Assembly (NCBI GenBank): GCA_041398605.1
Contig: JAWKUK010000009.1
Coordinates: forward strand, 186,001-250,000
DNA from: JAWKUK01 sp041398605
GTDB lineage: Bacteria > Planctomycetota > UBA1135 > GCA-002686595
Direction of reading: 5' to 3'
Length of the DNA: 64,000 nt
A program made the translations under genes and the position numbers. Within the stretch, counting starts at the first letter, position 1. Each line of letters opens with the position of its first letter. The notes beneath the pieces were generated by a model. It saw nothing but the letters and a program-made list of their open reading frames with translations. It was not told where the DNA came from and searched no databases. Of the stretch, positions 1-8,891 are shown piece after piece.

Positions 1-278
1 GCCAATGCAGTCGGAACCGTCCCATGAAAGAGCACCTCCGGAGGCGCGACGTTCGGCAGGTCGAGCTCGACTGCGATGGAGTGCCCGTGCACCGCGCGAA
101 TTCGGGTGCCGTCACGCGAGAGCTCGAAGCGGCGCTTGTCGCCCGTCGTCACGATGACTTGCAATCGATTCGCATCGATTGCGTGGCCTGCGGCACACAG
201 ACCGCGGACGACCTCTTGGAGATCAGCCCAGCCGAACGAGTCAAGGACGGCACCCAAGCGCGGGCGCGGTCGGCTGCG
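1..278 (-). pseudogene. kptA: RNA 2'-phosphotransferase (KptA/Tpt1) remnant, cut by window edge
   Basis: Reading leftward from 278, one frame stays open to the window edge and matches the N-terminal half of KptA/Tpt1, the enzyme family that removes an internal 2'-phosphate from RNA using NAD. Visible blocks are LDSFGWADLQEVV, TTGDKRRFELSRDGTRIRA, VHGHSIAVELDL and VLFHGT, in family order and spacing. The remainder of the enzyme lies beyond base 1. An in-frame TGA at 281-279 precedes the first conserved block, and no ATG follows it; the family's usual first helix (SK-LS-x-LRH) is missing. In another frame an ATG at 384 begins MTSKALS, which resembles that lost start, but about 100 bases of unrelated sequence separate the pieces. 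I read this as a gene with a damaged 5' end. A TTG start at about 257 giving a shortened protein is possible but would lack the first RNA-binding motif. Confidence 0.65.
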
Positions 279-521
279 TCATCGTCGGCCCCAGCCTACA
301 AGGTCAGGACAACGCGTCCTTCATCGGCACCCGAGACACCGAGACTCTGACGACACCAGCCGCGCTCAGCGCCTTTGAGGTCATCCGCGCCCTCGTGGCC
401 GTACGGACCTGGCAGGACGTCGCGACATGGTTCGCCGTTGGCCCCGCGTGCGTCGAGTCCGTGGTCTGAGATGAGAGACCATCAGCGCGCCAAGCGGCGC
501 ACGCCTCTGGACCAAGACAGA

Positions 522-556
522 GGGGCCCCGCACAGCGCAAGGCGGTGCGGGGCCCC
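522..556 (-). terminator. Perfect 12-bp hairpin, probable terminator
   Basis: The arms at 522-533 and 545-556 are perfectly complementary (GGGGCCCCGCAC and its complement) with an 11-base loop. It lies about 55 bases beyond the stop of the leftward lectin-like gene, the right place for its transcription terminator. There is no clear T run. The remainder of 279-611 shows nothing else I can support. Confidence 0.6.
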
Positions 557-611
557 AGCATCGTTCCGTGACCTCGCCGCCACGGACTCTCACCTCGGTT
601 CGCTACCTCTG

Positions 612-1887
612 TCAGTTCGTGAACAGCACTTCCAGGCCGTTCGCGAAGTTCGATGTCGCCGAGCCCGCGACCACGTCGCGGTGCCACGCCGTGAAGTTCC
701 AGGTCTGGCCCGCGGACACCTGCACGAGACCGCTCGGGGTCGGGTGCTGGTTGAGGTCGATCGCCAAGCTGATCGAGCCCGAAGCGCCGGAGTTCTGAAT
801 CTGGCCCGGGCCGACATATCGACCGATGTTGCCGCCGACGCACAGGTTGCCCTGGCTGCCGCCTGGGTTCATGATCAGGCCCTGGGTCTGGCTCGTCAGG
901 AAGAACGCAAACGAGTTGCCGGGCATGTCATCGCAGTTCAGGACCATGTTGTTCGCAGAGACGGACGCGCTGCCGCTCGCAGACATGCGCGAGGCGAAGC
1001 CCGTCGAGTTCGCGTTCGCCGTGCAGTAGTTCGTGCCAAGCGCGACCGAGTCCCAAGTCCACGAGATGATGTCGTGGTTCTCGAGGACGCCGCCCGACGC
1101 CGCGGTGAAGCCGACCCAAGCGGCCGATCCACCGATCAGGTTCAGGCCGCCGACAGGCTGCTGCGTGTTGATGTACGTGCCGCCCGTGTTGAAGTTGTAG
1201 GGCACGCTGAGGATCAAGGCTCCGTCCATGTAGACATCGAGCGTGCCCGGGACGTAGTGAACGCGCATCTGGTGATTGACGCCGTCGTTCATGTTCGCGG
1301 GGAGGACCGTGGTGTCAGCGATCCCGATCGAGAAGTCCTCGATGTGATTGTTGTCGCCCGTGCCGCCCGTATGGATGCTGACGTGGTTGCCGTCAGGGTC
1401 CATGATCGGCGCTGCGGCCGGCGCCGTGCCGTTGTTGAAGCAATCGAGGCTCGATCGCGATCGAGTTGTCGACCGAGGCGCCCGGCGCGGTCGCCGCAAA
1501 GATGCCGTAGCCGCACGCCGATGCGTGGTTGCCGATCGCCATGTTGCCAACGGTGCCGATCGTGCTCGGCGACTGGTCGTTGTGGATCACGAACGCCATG
1601 CCGTCGCCGCCGCCAGTGCTCGACGCGCCGTTCATGTTGAACTCGAACGTCGTGTCGAAGCCGTCGACGACGTTGACGGGGGTCTGATACCACACCGCGC
1701 CGCGATTGCCGCCGCCGGTCGGCGCGGTGTTGTCGTGGACGCGGAGGATGCTCCCGACGGTCGCGGCGCGCTCGACCAGGTTCAGGCCGGCCGTCGACGT
1801 GAAGTCGTTGTACTGGAAGCTCTGGGCGGCGGCGGTCGACGCGCAGGCGGCGCCGAACAGCGTGGCGATGAGTGCAGTGCGGTTCAT
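612..1887 (-). pseudogene. Secreted L-type lectin-like exoprotein with C-terminal tail, one-base frameshift
   Basis: The start at 1887 gives a signal peptide (MNRTALIATLFGAACASTAAAQS). It is followed by a bacterial L-type (legume) lectin-like domain: GDGMAFVIHND, NSIAIE, then in a second frame LDCFNNG and a typical sandwich strand series. After about 285 residues comes the C-terminal tail shared by many genes here (YCTANANSTG, GGSQGNLCVGG, IGRYVGPGQ, WNFTAWHRD, SNFANG). The reading frame breaks at 1448-1449. Removing one G there (plus strand) turns the junction into NSIAIELDCFNN, exactly what the lectin fold requires, so this is a single-base insertion. It may be a true pseudogene or a base-calling error; both flanks look under protein-coding constraint. 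The family suggests extracellular carbohydrate binding. Confidence 0.8.
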
Positions 1888-2104
1888 GATGGAGGAGGGC
1901 TGAGGTTCCGGGCGAAGGCGACCCTGCCGGCGGAGAGTTGCCGGGAAAGATTCTGGGCACGCAACTCCCACTCCGAGTCTAGCGTGCTCCGCGCGAAACG
2001 GGGGGCGTGATCCCCGGCAGTCGACCGGCGCTCGGCGGAGCTGCCCGGCGAATCGGGCCGCTCGGGCGGGCGAGGCCCCCTGCACCAGCGCTCCGCAGCG
2101 GCCC

Positions 2105-2875
2105 TCAGACCCGTCGCTCGACGCCGAGGACTTGGAAGATCAGGTCCTTCATGTCCCGGAACGCGGGGTCGTCGGAGTCGCGGGGCCGCGGCAGGTCGAC
2201 CTCGAGCACGGAGTGCACCGTCGCTGGGCGGCGGGTCATGATCGCCACGCGGTCCGCCAGCTCGAGCGCCTCCGCGACGTCATGGGTGACGAGGATGCAG
2301 GTCTTCCCCGTCTCGCGCCAGATCCGCACGATCTCGCGCCGCATCTCGATGCGCGTGAACGCGTCGAGCGCGCCGAAGGGCTCGTCGAGGAAGAGCACGT
2401 CAGGCTCGACGGCTAGCGCGCGCGCAAACTCCACGCGCTGCTTCATTCCACCCGACAGCTCTGCTGGGAACGCGCGCTCGAAGCCCTCGAGGCCGACCAG
2501 CCGGATGTACTTCATCACGTGCTCGTGCTTCGCATCGAAGGACAGGTCGCGGAGGCCGAAGCCGACGTTGTCCCAGACGCTGTACCACGGGAAGATGCCG
2601 GTCTCTTGAAAGACGAAGACGCGCTTTGGATCCGGACGGGTCACTTCGACGCCGTCGACCTGGATCGAACCTCGAGAGACGCGCTCGAAGCCCGCCATGC
2701 AGTTCAAGAGCGTCGACTTTCCGCAGCCAGACGGGCCCACGATGGCGAGGAATTCGCCTTCACGGACAGTGAGGTCGACACAATCGAGGACGTGGACCTC
2801 GCCCTTCTTCGTCGCAAAGGTCTTATCGACGCCAGCGACCGTGATTTTGTCGCGCCTCGTGGTTCCTCGACTCAT
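2105..2875 (-). CDS. ABC importer ATPase (nitrate/sulfonate/taurine type)
   Basis: A 256-residue ATP-binding subunit of an importer of the SsuB/TauB/NrtD class that powers uptake at the cytoplasmic face of the membrane. All motifs are intact: Walker A GPSGCGKST (about residues 48-56), signature LSGGMKQR, Walker B VLFLDEPFGALDAFTR and the switch histidine in THDVAEAL. Length is normal for the family. Its ATG overlaps the permease stop (ATGA at 2872-2875), and the permease in turn overlaps the binding protein, so the three genes form a translationally coupled leftward operon in the order binding protein, permease, ATPase. The substrate cannot be read from this subunit. Confidence 0.93.
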   Translation of the reverse strand: MSRGTTRRDKITVAGVDKTFATKKGEVHVLDCVDLTVREGEFLAIVGPSGCGKSTLLNCMAGFERVSRGSIQVDGVEVTRPDPKRVFVFQETGIFPWYSVWDNVGFGLRDLSFDAKHEHVMKYIRLVGLEGFERAFPAELSGGMKQRVEFARALAVEPDVLFLDEPFGALDAFTRIEMRREIVRIWRETGKTCILVTHDVAEALELADRVAIMTRRPATVHSVLEVDLPRPRDSDDPAFRDMKDLIFQVLGVERRV

Positions 2876-3690
2876 CGACGCGACATCCCGCGGCGCGCCA
2901 GCGCCGAGGCCTCCAGGTTCGACATCGCCATGTCGAGCGCGAGCCCGACCAGCCCGATCACCACCATCGCCGCTGAGACATAGTCCATTCGCAGGTTGTT
3001 GCGCGAGTCATTGACTTGGAAGCCCAGCCCGCTCGTTACGCCGAGCATCTCCGCAGCGACGATAACGACCCACGCGATCCCGAGCGCCAAGCGCAGGCCG
3101 GTCAAGATCTGCGGCAGCGCCGCCGGCAGAATGACCCGTCGGAACAAGCCCAGGCCGGTGACACCAAAGTTGGCGGCCGAGCGCAGGTACTTGAGCTCGA
3201 TCGAGCGCACGGCTGACGTCGTTGCGGTCACGATCGGGAAGAAGCTGGCGAGGAAGATCAGGAAGATCGCTGACGAGTCGGACGCGTCAAAGAGGATGCG
3301 GCCGCCGAGCATGAAGTTCGCGCCGCCGAAGATAACGACCGCGAACGGGATCCAGGCGATCGGAGAGATCGGCCGCAGCATCTGGATGGTGGGGTTGAAG
3401 AACAGCGCGACGTCGCGGTTCCACCCCATCCATACGCCGAGCGGGATCCCGACGCCGGCCGCGAGGCAGAAGCCCCACGCGACGCGGAAGACGGACGCCG
3501 CGATGTTCTTCCAGAGCACGCCGTCCGTCGCGAGCTCGCTGAGCCCCAACAACGTAAGCCGGGGTCCTGGCACCTCAGTGATGTCGTTGCCCCAGGTCGC
3601 GAGCTGCCAAGCTGCGATCGCGACGACAAACCCGAGCGCGCCGAGGGCGACCTTGCGCGACCAAGTCGCGGGTGTTTGAGCGCCGCTCAT
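2872..3690 (-). CDS. ABC importer permease (SsuC/TauC-like)
   Basis: A 272-residue inner-membrane permease of the binding-protein-dependent family. An N-terminal membrane segment (about residues 12-32) is followed by further hydrophobic segments and a coupling loop (region around RSIELKYLRSAANFG and the following GLFRRVILPAALPQI), the EAA-type element that contacts the ATPase. Length and topology match SsuC/NrtB-type permeases. It starts at 3690 within the stop of the upstream binding-protein gene (ATGA) and ends over the start of the ATPase gene, so all three subunits are probably made in fixed ratio. Substrate unknown; nitrate, sulfonate, thiamine-precursor or another small solute are all compatible with the family. 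Confidence 0.92.
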   Translation of the reverse strand: MSGAQTPATWSRKVALGALGFVVAIAAWQLATWGNDITEVPGPRLTLLGLSELATDGVLWKNIAASVFRVAWGFCLAAGVGIPLGVWMGWNRDVALFFNPTIQMLRPISPIAWIPFAVVIFGGANFMLGGRILFDASDSSAIFLIFLASFFPIVTATTSAVRSIELKYLRSAANFGVTGLGLFRRVILPAALPQILTGLRLALGIAWVVIVAAEMLGVTSGLGFQVNDSRNNLRMDYVSAAMVVIGLVGLALDMAMSNLEASALARRGMSRR

Positions 3691-4874
3691 CGGGGCGCCT
3701 CCGCGGCAGAGGCGGTGGTTGGGCGCAGCGGCAAACTCCGCGCCCGGCCGCGTTCGAACCGGACGTCACAATAGTCCTCGAAGCCAAACGGATCTGCGGC
3801 GGTGACAGGGCGTTTGGAGAAGAACCCGAGGCGCTCTGCGTAGCGCTGGATCTCCGCGAAGTCTTCGCGGTTCAGCGCGAGGTCAGTGTATTTCACGCGG
3901 TCCGGCGGCTTGGACAAGACGTATTTCAAGAGCTCGGTCGGCTGACCGTAATAGAGCCCGCCGAGCTGCGCGGCTTGCATGCGGGGGGAAACGCCGAAGT
4001 CCCGCGGCATCATGATCGCCTCTGGCAGGGTGCCCTCGGCGGTCGCCTTGAGCTGATCCTCCGGCACGACTTCGCCTTCGAGATAGATGCCCGCGATGAG
4101 CTGATCTTCCGGTCCCCGGTCGATCCACTCGCCCGAGGCCGTGATCCCCGAGACGAGCTCCTGCACGAGCTCGGGCTGCGTGTCGATGAGCTCTTGCGTC
4201 ACGACGAGGACACAGGAGATGAAGTTGGGCCAGATATCCTTCGTGTAGTAAAGGATGCGGCCAAAGCCCGCGATCTCCGCGCGCGCCGCGTGCGGCTCGC
4301 CGACGATATAGGCCTCGAACTGACCAGCCTTGAGGCCCGCAGGCATCTCCGGCGGCGGGAAATCGATCAGCGTCACGTCGGAGTCGTTGAAGCCGTTCTG
4401 CTCCTTGAGCCGCTCGATCAGGATGCGCTGGTTCGAATAGCGGTGCGGGATCGCGATGCGCTTCCCGCGCAAGTCCGCGAAGGTCTGATAGGGCGAGTCC
4501 TTCGCCACGACCATGCACGTGCCGTCGCGGTGCCCGAGGTGGACGATCTTGACCGGCTTCGTGCCCTCGCGCGCGAGCACCATCGCAAGCGGCGCCAGGA
4601 TGAACGCGGCGTGCAAGTTGCCCGCCTGCAGGTCCTCGGTCATCGCCGGCCAGTTCGTATAGCGCTTCGACGCGAAGACCGTGCCTGCGTCCGAGTGTTC
4701 CGTCACCCAACTGGTGACCGGGCACGTCAGGTGTCATGTCACGGGCAGGTGCGCGACGGTGAGCCGGTCCCGGCTCTGGTCGGCGAACCAACCATGGTTG
4801 AGGCCCCCGTGCAGGAACGTGATCCCGCCCAGGAAGAGGCCGAAGGCCAAGAGAATGCGCGTCGAGAGCTTCAT
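3687..4874 (-). CDS. ABC importer substrate-binding protein (NMT1/NrtA-like) with in-frame TGA at a Cys position; candidate selenoprotein
   Basis: The start at 4874 gives MKLSTRILLAFGLFLGGITFLHGG, a signal or membrane-anchor segment, then RLTVAHLPVT. At 4736-4734 there is a TGA, and the same frame goes on for the whole of a binding protein (HLTCPVTSW, APLAMVLAREG, LGHRDGTCMVV, GEPHAAR) to a stop at 3687: 395 codons counting the TGA. From memory of related proteins the motif at this point reads PVTCHLTCPV, so TGA stands exactly at the first Cys. No frame change is needed; one base (TGC or TGT to TGA) accounts for it. A hairpin fitting bacterial selenocysteine-insertion rules follows (separate entry). 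Explanations, in my order: selenocysteine codon, nonsense mutation, base error. An alternative GTG at 4706 would give a protein without signal peptide or motif, which is unlikely to work. The gene is first in a coupled operon with permease and ATPase. Confidence 0.75.
4695..4725 (-). promoter_or_regulatory. SECIS-like hairpin downstream of the in-frame UGA
   Basis: In the mRNA the UGA (4736-4734) is followed by a stem with arms GUCACC (4718-4713) and GGUGAC (4707-4702) and loop AGUUG. Two G-C pairs below a bulged G, and a GUG/CAC helix (4725-4723 with 4697-4695) beyond a small internal loop, lengthen it. The loop begins 22 bases after the UGA and has G at its second position. Published bacterial SECIS rules ask for an apical loop about 16-37 bases after UGA with a G among its first two bases; this meets both. 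A six-pair stem can also arise by chance in GC-rich coding DNA. Confidence 0.45.
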
Positions 4875-5019
4875 GCCAGTAGGTGCTCGGACCGTCGGGC
4901 TACCATCGAACCGGAGCGCGGGGATCATAAACACCACCTATGAAGAACTGCGGCGCAAAGGGCGGATCCAGCGCGGTCGCAGAACGAGAACCTGCGGCGT
5001 TCGGCCCCAGCCTCGGGGC

Positions 5020-5952
5020 TCACACGCCGCCCGGCAGCAAGACGGCGCGCGCGCCGTCGCTGGGCGCCGCGCCGCGCGGCGCCAGCGCGCGAGGTTGCAG
5101 CGCGACCAGCCGCCCGAGGTGCGCGGCGCGCACCCAAGCGGGCGCGGGGAAGCCCGCTGGCAGCGGCCACGTCGGGGCGAGCGGCGGGCGCTCGGGCAGC
5201 GCCGCGCCCCTCCGTACAGCGCCCCATTCCGCGTCGGTCAGCTCGAGGAGCGGGAGCCACGGCATGACATCGGTGCCGGTCACCGACACCATTGCGCCCG
5301 GCGCAGGACAGCGCCACGGGCCGATCGCGTCGCGCTGGAGGGCGCGGAGATGCGCGCCGACGCCGAGCGCGCGGCCGAGGTCGCGCGCGAGGCTGCGGAC
5401 GTAGAACCCGCCGCGGACCGCGAGCTCCAGCGTGCTCGCGCGCGGCAGGTCGTGCGCGAGCCAGCGCGCGCTGTGGCAGTACACGCGCTGCGCGGGCAAC
5501 GTGAAGGCCTCGCCGCGGTGCGCGCGCACATAGGCGCGCTCGCCGTCCACGCGCTTGTTGCTGGTGTGCGGCGGCACTTGTTCCGTCCAGCCGACGAAGC
5601 GGTCGAGCGCGCCCTCGAGCGCGGCGGGCGTGGGCCCGACGCCGGCCTGCGCGCCCATGTCCCCGCGCCAGGTCACAGCGCCGCCCGCGTCGCAGGTGTC
5701 GGTCTCCGCGCCCCAAACGACCTCCGCGCGATAGACCTTCGGGACCTCGTGTAGGCGCTCGAAGAGGCGGTTCGCGGCGCCGACGAGCAGGACCATGAGC
5801 CCCTCGGCGAACGGGTCGAGCGCGCCCCCGTGCGAGACCTTCAACGTGTAGTCCCCAGCGAACCGCGCACGGTACGCGTCGACGAGGGAGGCGCTCGTCG
5901 CGCCCACGGGCTTGTGCGCCAACCACAGCGCAGAGGGCGGTCGTTTGGTCAC
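5020..5952 (-). CDS. truB: tRNA pseudouridine(55) synthase TruB
   Basis: Converts uridine 55 of the tRNA T-loop to pseudouridine. The KPVGATSA motif opens the catalytic domain, and HGGALDPFAEG carries the catalytic aspartate (the family usually has HTGTLDPLATG, so two Thr/Gly positions differ). The KVYRAEV strand, the PPHTSNKRVDGERAY block and the RGGFYVRSLARDLG motif are in family order. I chose the GTG at 5952 (VTKRPPSALWLAHKPVG), which places the first motif where TruB proteins have it and gives 310 residues; the frame stays open to an ATG at 6093, which would add an unlikely 47-residue leader. The C-terminal part (PUA-like region) is short and Ala/Pro/Arg-rich. It stands alone here, without the usual rbfA/rpsO neighbours. 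Confidence 0.88.
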   Translation of the reverse strand: MTKRPPSALWLAHKPVGATSASLVDAYRARFAGDYTLKVSHGGALDPFAEGLMVLLVGAANRLFERLHEVPKVYRAEVVWGAETDTCDAGGAVTWRGDMGAQAGVGPTPAALEGALDRFVGWTEQVPPHTSNKRVDGERAYVRAHRGEAFTLPAQRVYCHSARWLAHDLPRASTLELAVRGGFYVRSLARDLGRALGVGAHLRALQRDAIGPWRCPAPGAMVSVTGTDVMPWLPLLELTDAEWGAVRRGAALPERPPLAPTWPLPAGFPAPAWVRAAHLGRLVALQPRALAPRGAAPSDGARAVLLPGGV

Positions 5953-6181
5953 CCGGCTCGCATGGTGCCGGGTCCCGCCGGCAGGCGCCACGCCCAAAGC
6001 GAAAGGTGGGCCACAAGCCTGTCGGGACACAGCCCGCTGTAGCCATGACATGCGCGCACCACAACGGCCTGTGGAGTCACCCTCTTCCGGCAACGACGGG
6101 GGCCGGCTCCCTGGGGGGGACGAGGCTGGCGCTCCGCGAACTTCCCCCTAACCTCTGCGAGCCCACGAGCTGGGCCTCCCC

Positions 6182-7885
6182 ATGCGCCGCGTCCTCGCCC
6201 TCGCCCTGCCCGACCTCGCCATCGACCTGGCGCGGCGGCGGCGGCGGCGCGCGGAGCGGCCGGCGCCGGGGAGCGCGGCGCCGCTGGACGTCGGGCCGCC
6301 CAAGGCGCCCGCCACGGCGCGCGCAGGGCGGCGCGCCGTGGACCGGGGCGCGCCGCAGGGCGGCCGCCGCCCTGCGCGCGCCGCGGCCTGGCCCCACCCG
6401 GGCAGCCCGATCCTGCTGACCGAGACGATCGCGGGGCGCGCCCTCGTCGCGCGGCGCTGTCCGTCCGCCGCGTCGCGCGGGGTGCGCGTCGGCCTCACAG
6501 TGGACGAGGCGCGCGCGCTGCTCGCGCCCGCGCAGCCCTGGATCGAGGAGCACCGCCCAGATCGCGACGCACGCGCCCTCGCGGCGCTCGGGCAATGGGC
6601 GCTGCGCTTCAGCCCGACGGTCGCGCTGGACCCCGAGGGCGGCCTCGTGCTCGACATCGCGGGCTTCGAGCGGCTCGCCGGCGACGAAGAGCGCCACGCG
6701 CGGCGCATCCTGGAGGGCGTGTCGCGCCTCGGCCTCCGCGCACGCGCCGCGGTCGCCGATACGCTCGGCGCGGCATGGGCCTGCGCGCGCTACGGGCCGC
6801 GCTCACCCTTGGTCATCGCGAGCGGCGCTGAAGAGCGCGCGCTCGCGCCCCTACCCCTCGAGGCCCTGCGCCTCGCGCCCGCCATCGTCGACGGCCTGCG
6901 CGAAGTGTCCGTGGCGCGCATCGACGATCTCGCGCGGCTCGATCGCGCGCGGCTCGCGGCGCGCTTCGGCGGTGACGTCCTGCTGCGGCTCGATCAAGCG
7001 CTCGGCCGCGCGTACGAGACGATCACGCCGTTGCGTCCCGAGGAGCCGCCCGAGGTCGAGCGCGTGTTCGAAGGCCCCGTGCAACAGCTCGAAGCAGTGC
7101 TGATCACGGTCGAAAAGCTGCTGCACGACCTCTGCGTCACCCTCGGCGCTGCAGGCCTCGGCGTGACGGAGCTGGCGGTCGAGCTGGTCGCGTCGGACCG
7201 CGCGCCGGGCGCGCTCCCCGAGCGCGTGACCGTCGGGCTCGGGCGCGCGAGCGCCAACCCACGTCACCTCTGGAACGTCGCGCGGCCGCGCGTCGAGCGC
7301 ATGCAGCTCGGCTTCGGCGTCGAGTGTGTACGGGTCATTGCGCGGCGTACAGCGCGCTTGCCGCTGCAGCAAGCGTCGGCGTTCGAACGACAGAACTTGG
7401 AGCACGGGTTCTCACAGCGCCGCCTGGAGCGTGTCCTCGACCGCGCGCTCGGCGAGCTGGTCGATGTCCTCGTCGGGCGCCTCGGCGCGGAGGCCGTGCG
7501 CGCGCCGCGCGCGGTCGAGACGCACGTGCCCGAGCGCGCGTATCGCTCGCGCCCGGTCACGCAGAGCGACGATCCGCTGGCGCGGGTGCGCGCGGGCGCG
7601 GCGCGTCCTACGGCAGCGCCGCGCCCTTCGCTCCTCTTCGCGCGCCCGGAGCCGATCACCTTGAACGACCTCGCCGTCGGTCAATGCTTCCGGTGGCGCC
7701 AGCTCGAGCTCGAGCTGATGGACATCCTTGGCCCCGAGCGCATCGCCCGCCCCTGGTGGGAGGCGCGCAACGACGACACAGCAGACGTGCACCGCGACTA
7801 CTACCGCGTCCGGACGCGCTGCGGCCGGCGCCTCTGGCTCTTTGCGCGGGGCGCCGCGGTGTACGTACACGGCGAGTGGGCGTAG
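6182..7885 (+). CDS. ImuB-like DNA polymerase Y-family protein
   Basis: A 567-residue member of the Y-family polymerase relatives represented by ImuB, which acts with ImuA and DnaE2 in damage-induced mutagenesis. The N-terminus (RRVLALALPDLAIDLARR) and the block GLVLDIAGFERLAGDEERHARRIL followed by VADTLGAAWACARYG are the ImuB-type palm. The usual Y-family metal-binding aspartates of an active polymerase are not apparent, as expected for ImuB. The C-terminal part ends with HRDYYRVRTRCGRRLWLF and a YVHGEWA end, also typical. Residues 17-60 are an Arg/Pro/Ala-rich stretch that looks like an insertion or a linker. No imuA or dnaE2 is adjacent, so the partner genes would have to lie elsewhere. 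It is divergent from truB. Confidence 0.8.
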   Translation: MRRVLALALPDLAIDLARRRRRRAERPAPGSAAPLDVGPPKAPATARAGRRAVDRGAPQGGRRPARAAAWPHPGSPILLTETIAGRALVARRCPSAASRGVRVGLTVDEARALLAPAQPWIEEHRPDRDARALAALGQWALRFSPTVALDPEGGLVLDIAGFERLAGDEERHARRILEGVSRLGLRARAAVADTLGAAWACARYGPRSPLVIASGAEERALAPLPLEALRLAPAIVDGLREVSVARIDDLARLDRARLAARFGGDVLLRLDQALGRAYETITPLRPEEPPEVERVFEGPVQQLEAVLITVEKLLHDLCVTLGAAGLGVTELAVELVASDRAPGALPERVTVGLGRASANPRHLWNVARPRVERMQLGFGVECVRVIARRTARLPLQQASAFERQNLEHGFSQRRLERVLDRALGELVDVLVGRLGAEAVRAPRAVETHVPERAYRSRPVTQSDDPLARVRAGAARPTAAPRPSLLFARPEPITLNDLAVGQCFRWRQLELELMDILGPERIARPWWEARNDDTADVHRDYYRVRTRCGRRLWLFARGAAVYVHGEWA

Positions 7886-7923
7886 CCCGAGGGTCGCCCT
7901 CCTGGACGTCCCCCACGAGCTAG

Positions 7924-8607
7924 TCAGGGCGCGGTGCGGAATTCGACCTCTTGAATGACACGGTTGCCCGCTGCGTTGTGGGCGACAACGACGACCTGAT
8001 AGTCCGTGTCTTCGCGCAGCAAGGACGAGGGAATCAAGAACGACGACTGCCCCGGCTGCGGCGTCACCAGCATGCGCTGCTCGTCATCCGAGTCCTCGAC
8101 CTCGACGGTGTAGTGCTCCACGGAGGCATCGAGGCTCCATTCGACCGTGACCTGATCACGCGGCACGACGGCGCCCTGAACCGGCGAGCGAATCGCCCAG
8201 CGCGCGGGGAGGTCATGGGTCAGCTCCACCTCGCCCGCGCAGACCACGCCCTCGAGCGTCAGCGCACGCACCCTGTACGTCCCTTCGGGATAGGCGTTGA
8301 AGACCTCCTGCAGCGTGGGCTCGCCCGTCTCGAGCCGCAGCTCGGACAAGCCGATCAGCCCCTCCGTGGCGTCGAGCGCCTGGACGAGCTTGCCGCTCGG
8401 AGCGACGAGCGCCAACCGCTTCAGCGGCTGCCCTGACTCGGCGTGCAGGATCACCTCGCCGTCCATGTCGTTCACGTTGGCCTCGACGACGAGCGAGAGC
8501 TCGACGAACGGGCCTGTCGGCGCGGAGAACAGGCGGTCGCTCGACGCGGCGCCTCCGACCGTCGCGAGCGCAAGGAACCCGAGAATGACGCTGGATCTGT
8601 TGGCCAT
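7924..8607 (-). CDS. Secreted protein with fibronectin-III-like C-terminal domain, function unknown
   Basis: A 227-residue exported protein. The ATG at 8607 is preceded by GAGGTG at a usable distance and starts a signal peptide (MANRSSVILGFLALATVGGAAS). The middle (residues about 30-140) is a beta-rich module of unknown kind with two Ala/Leu-rich strands. The final 90 residues read like a fibronectin type III or Ig-like domain: VTVEWSLDASVEHYTVEVED, then TDYQVVVVAHNAAGN and a final strand before the stop. No catalytic motif is visible. It is divergent from the PhoD-like gene across 284 bases, so a shared control region is possible. A role in surface attachment or as a carrier of lipids or sugars would be guesswork. 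Confidence 0.75.
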   Translation of the reverse strand: MANRSSVILGFLALATVGGAASSDRLFSAPTGPFVELSLVVEANVNDMDGEVILHAESGQPLKRLALVAPSGKLVQALDATEGLIGLSELRLETGEPTLQEVFNAYPEGTYRVRALTLEGVVCAGEVELTHDLPARWAIRSPVQGAVVPRDQVTVEWSLDASVEHYTVEVEDSDDEQRMLVTPQPGQSSFLIPSSLLREDTDYQVVVVAHNAAGNRVIQEVEFRTAP

Positions 8608-8891
8608 AGGAGACACCTCATGAGAGCGCGCCCAGCGCTCCTCCTCCGAGGATACAGGCCCCACACCGCGCGGACGGTCCGAACATGACGCCAAGATGAC
8701 GGCGCGCGCAGCGGCGCTCAGGACGGGACGTGGGGCGCCCACCGACCTGGCGCTCGCGCGCTCCAGCGTGGCGCAGCGCCCCGCACGGGCTTGACCGGCC
8801 CTTCACGCTCGAAACATCGACGGAGCCGACGCTCGCGGCACTGGGAGCGCCCGCGATCGGTGGAGCGCCCCACGTTGCCTCCATCCTCGAC

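Noticed and set aside
364..384. MTSKALS at a leftward ATG as the true start of KptA
   Set aside because: The seven residues resemble KptA starts, but about 100 unmatched bases and a frame change lie before the next conserved block; kept only as a possibility.
3672..4943. Long plus-strand open frame opposite the ABC binding protein
   Set aside because: It is the antisense of a real gene; composition is Arg/Glu/Val/Ala-rich with no family motifs.
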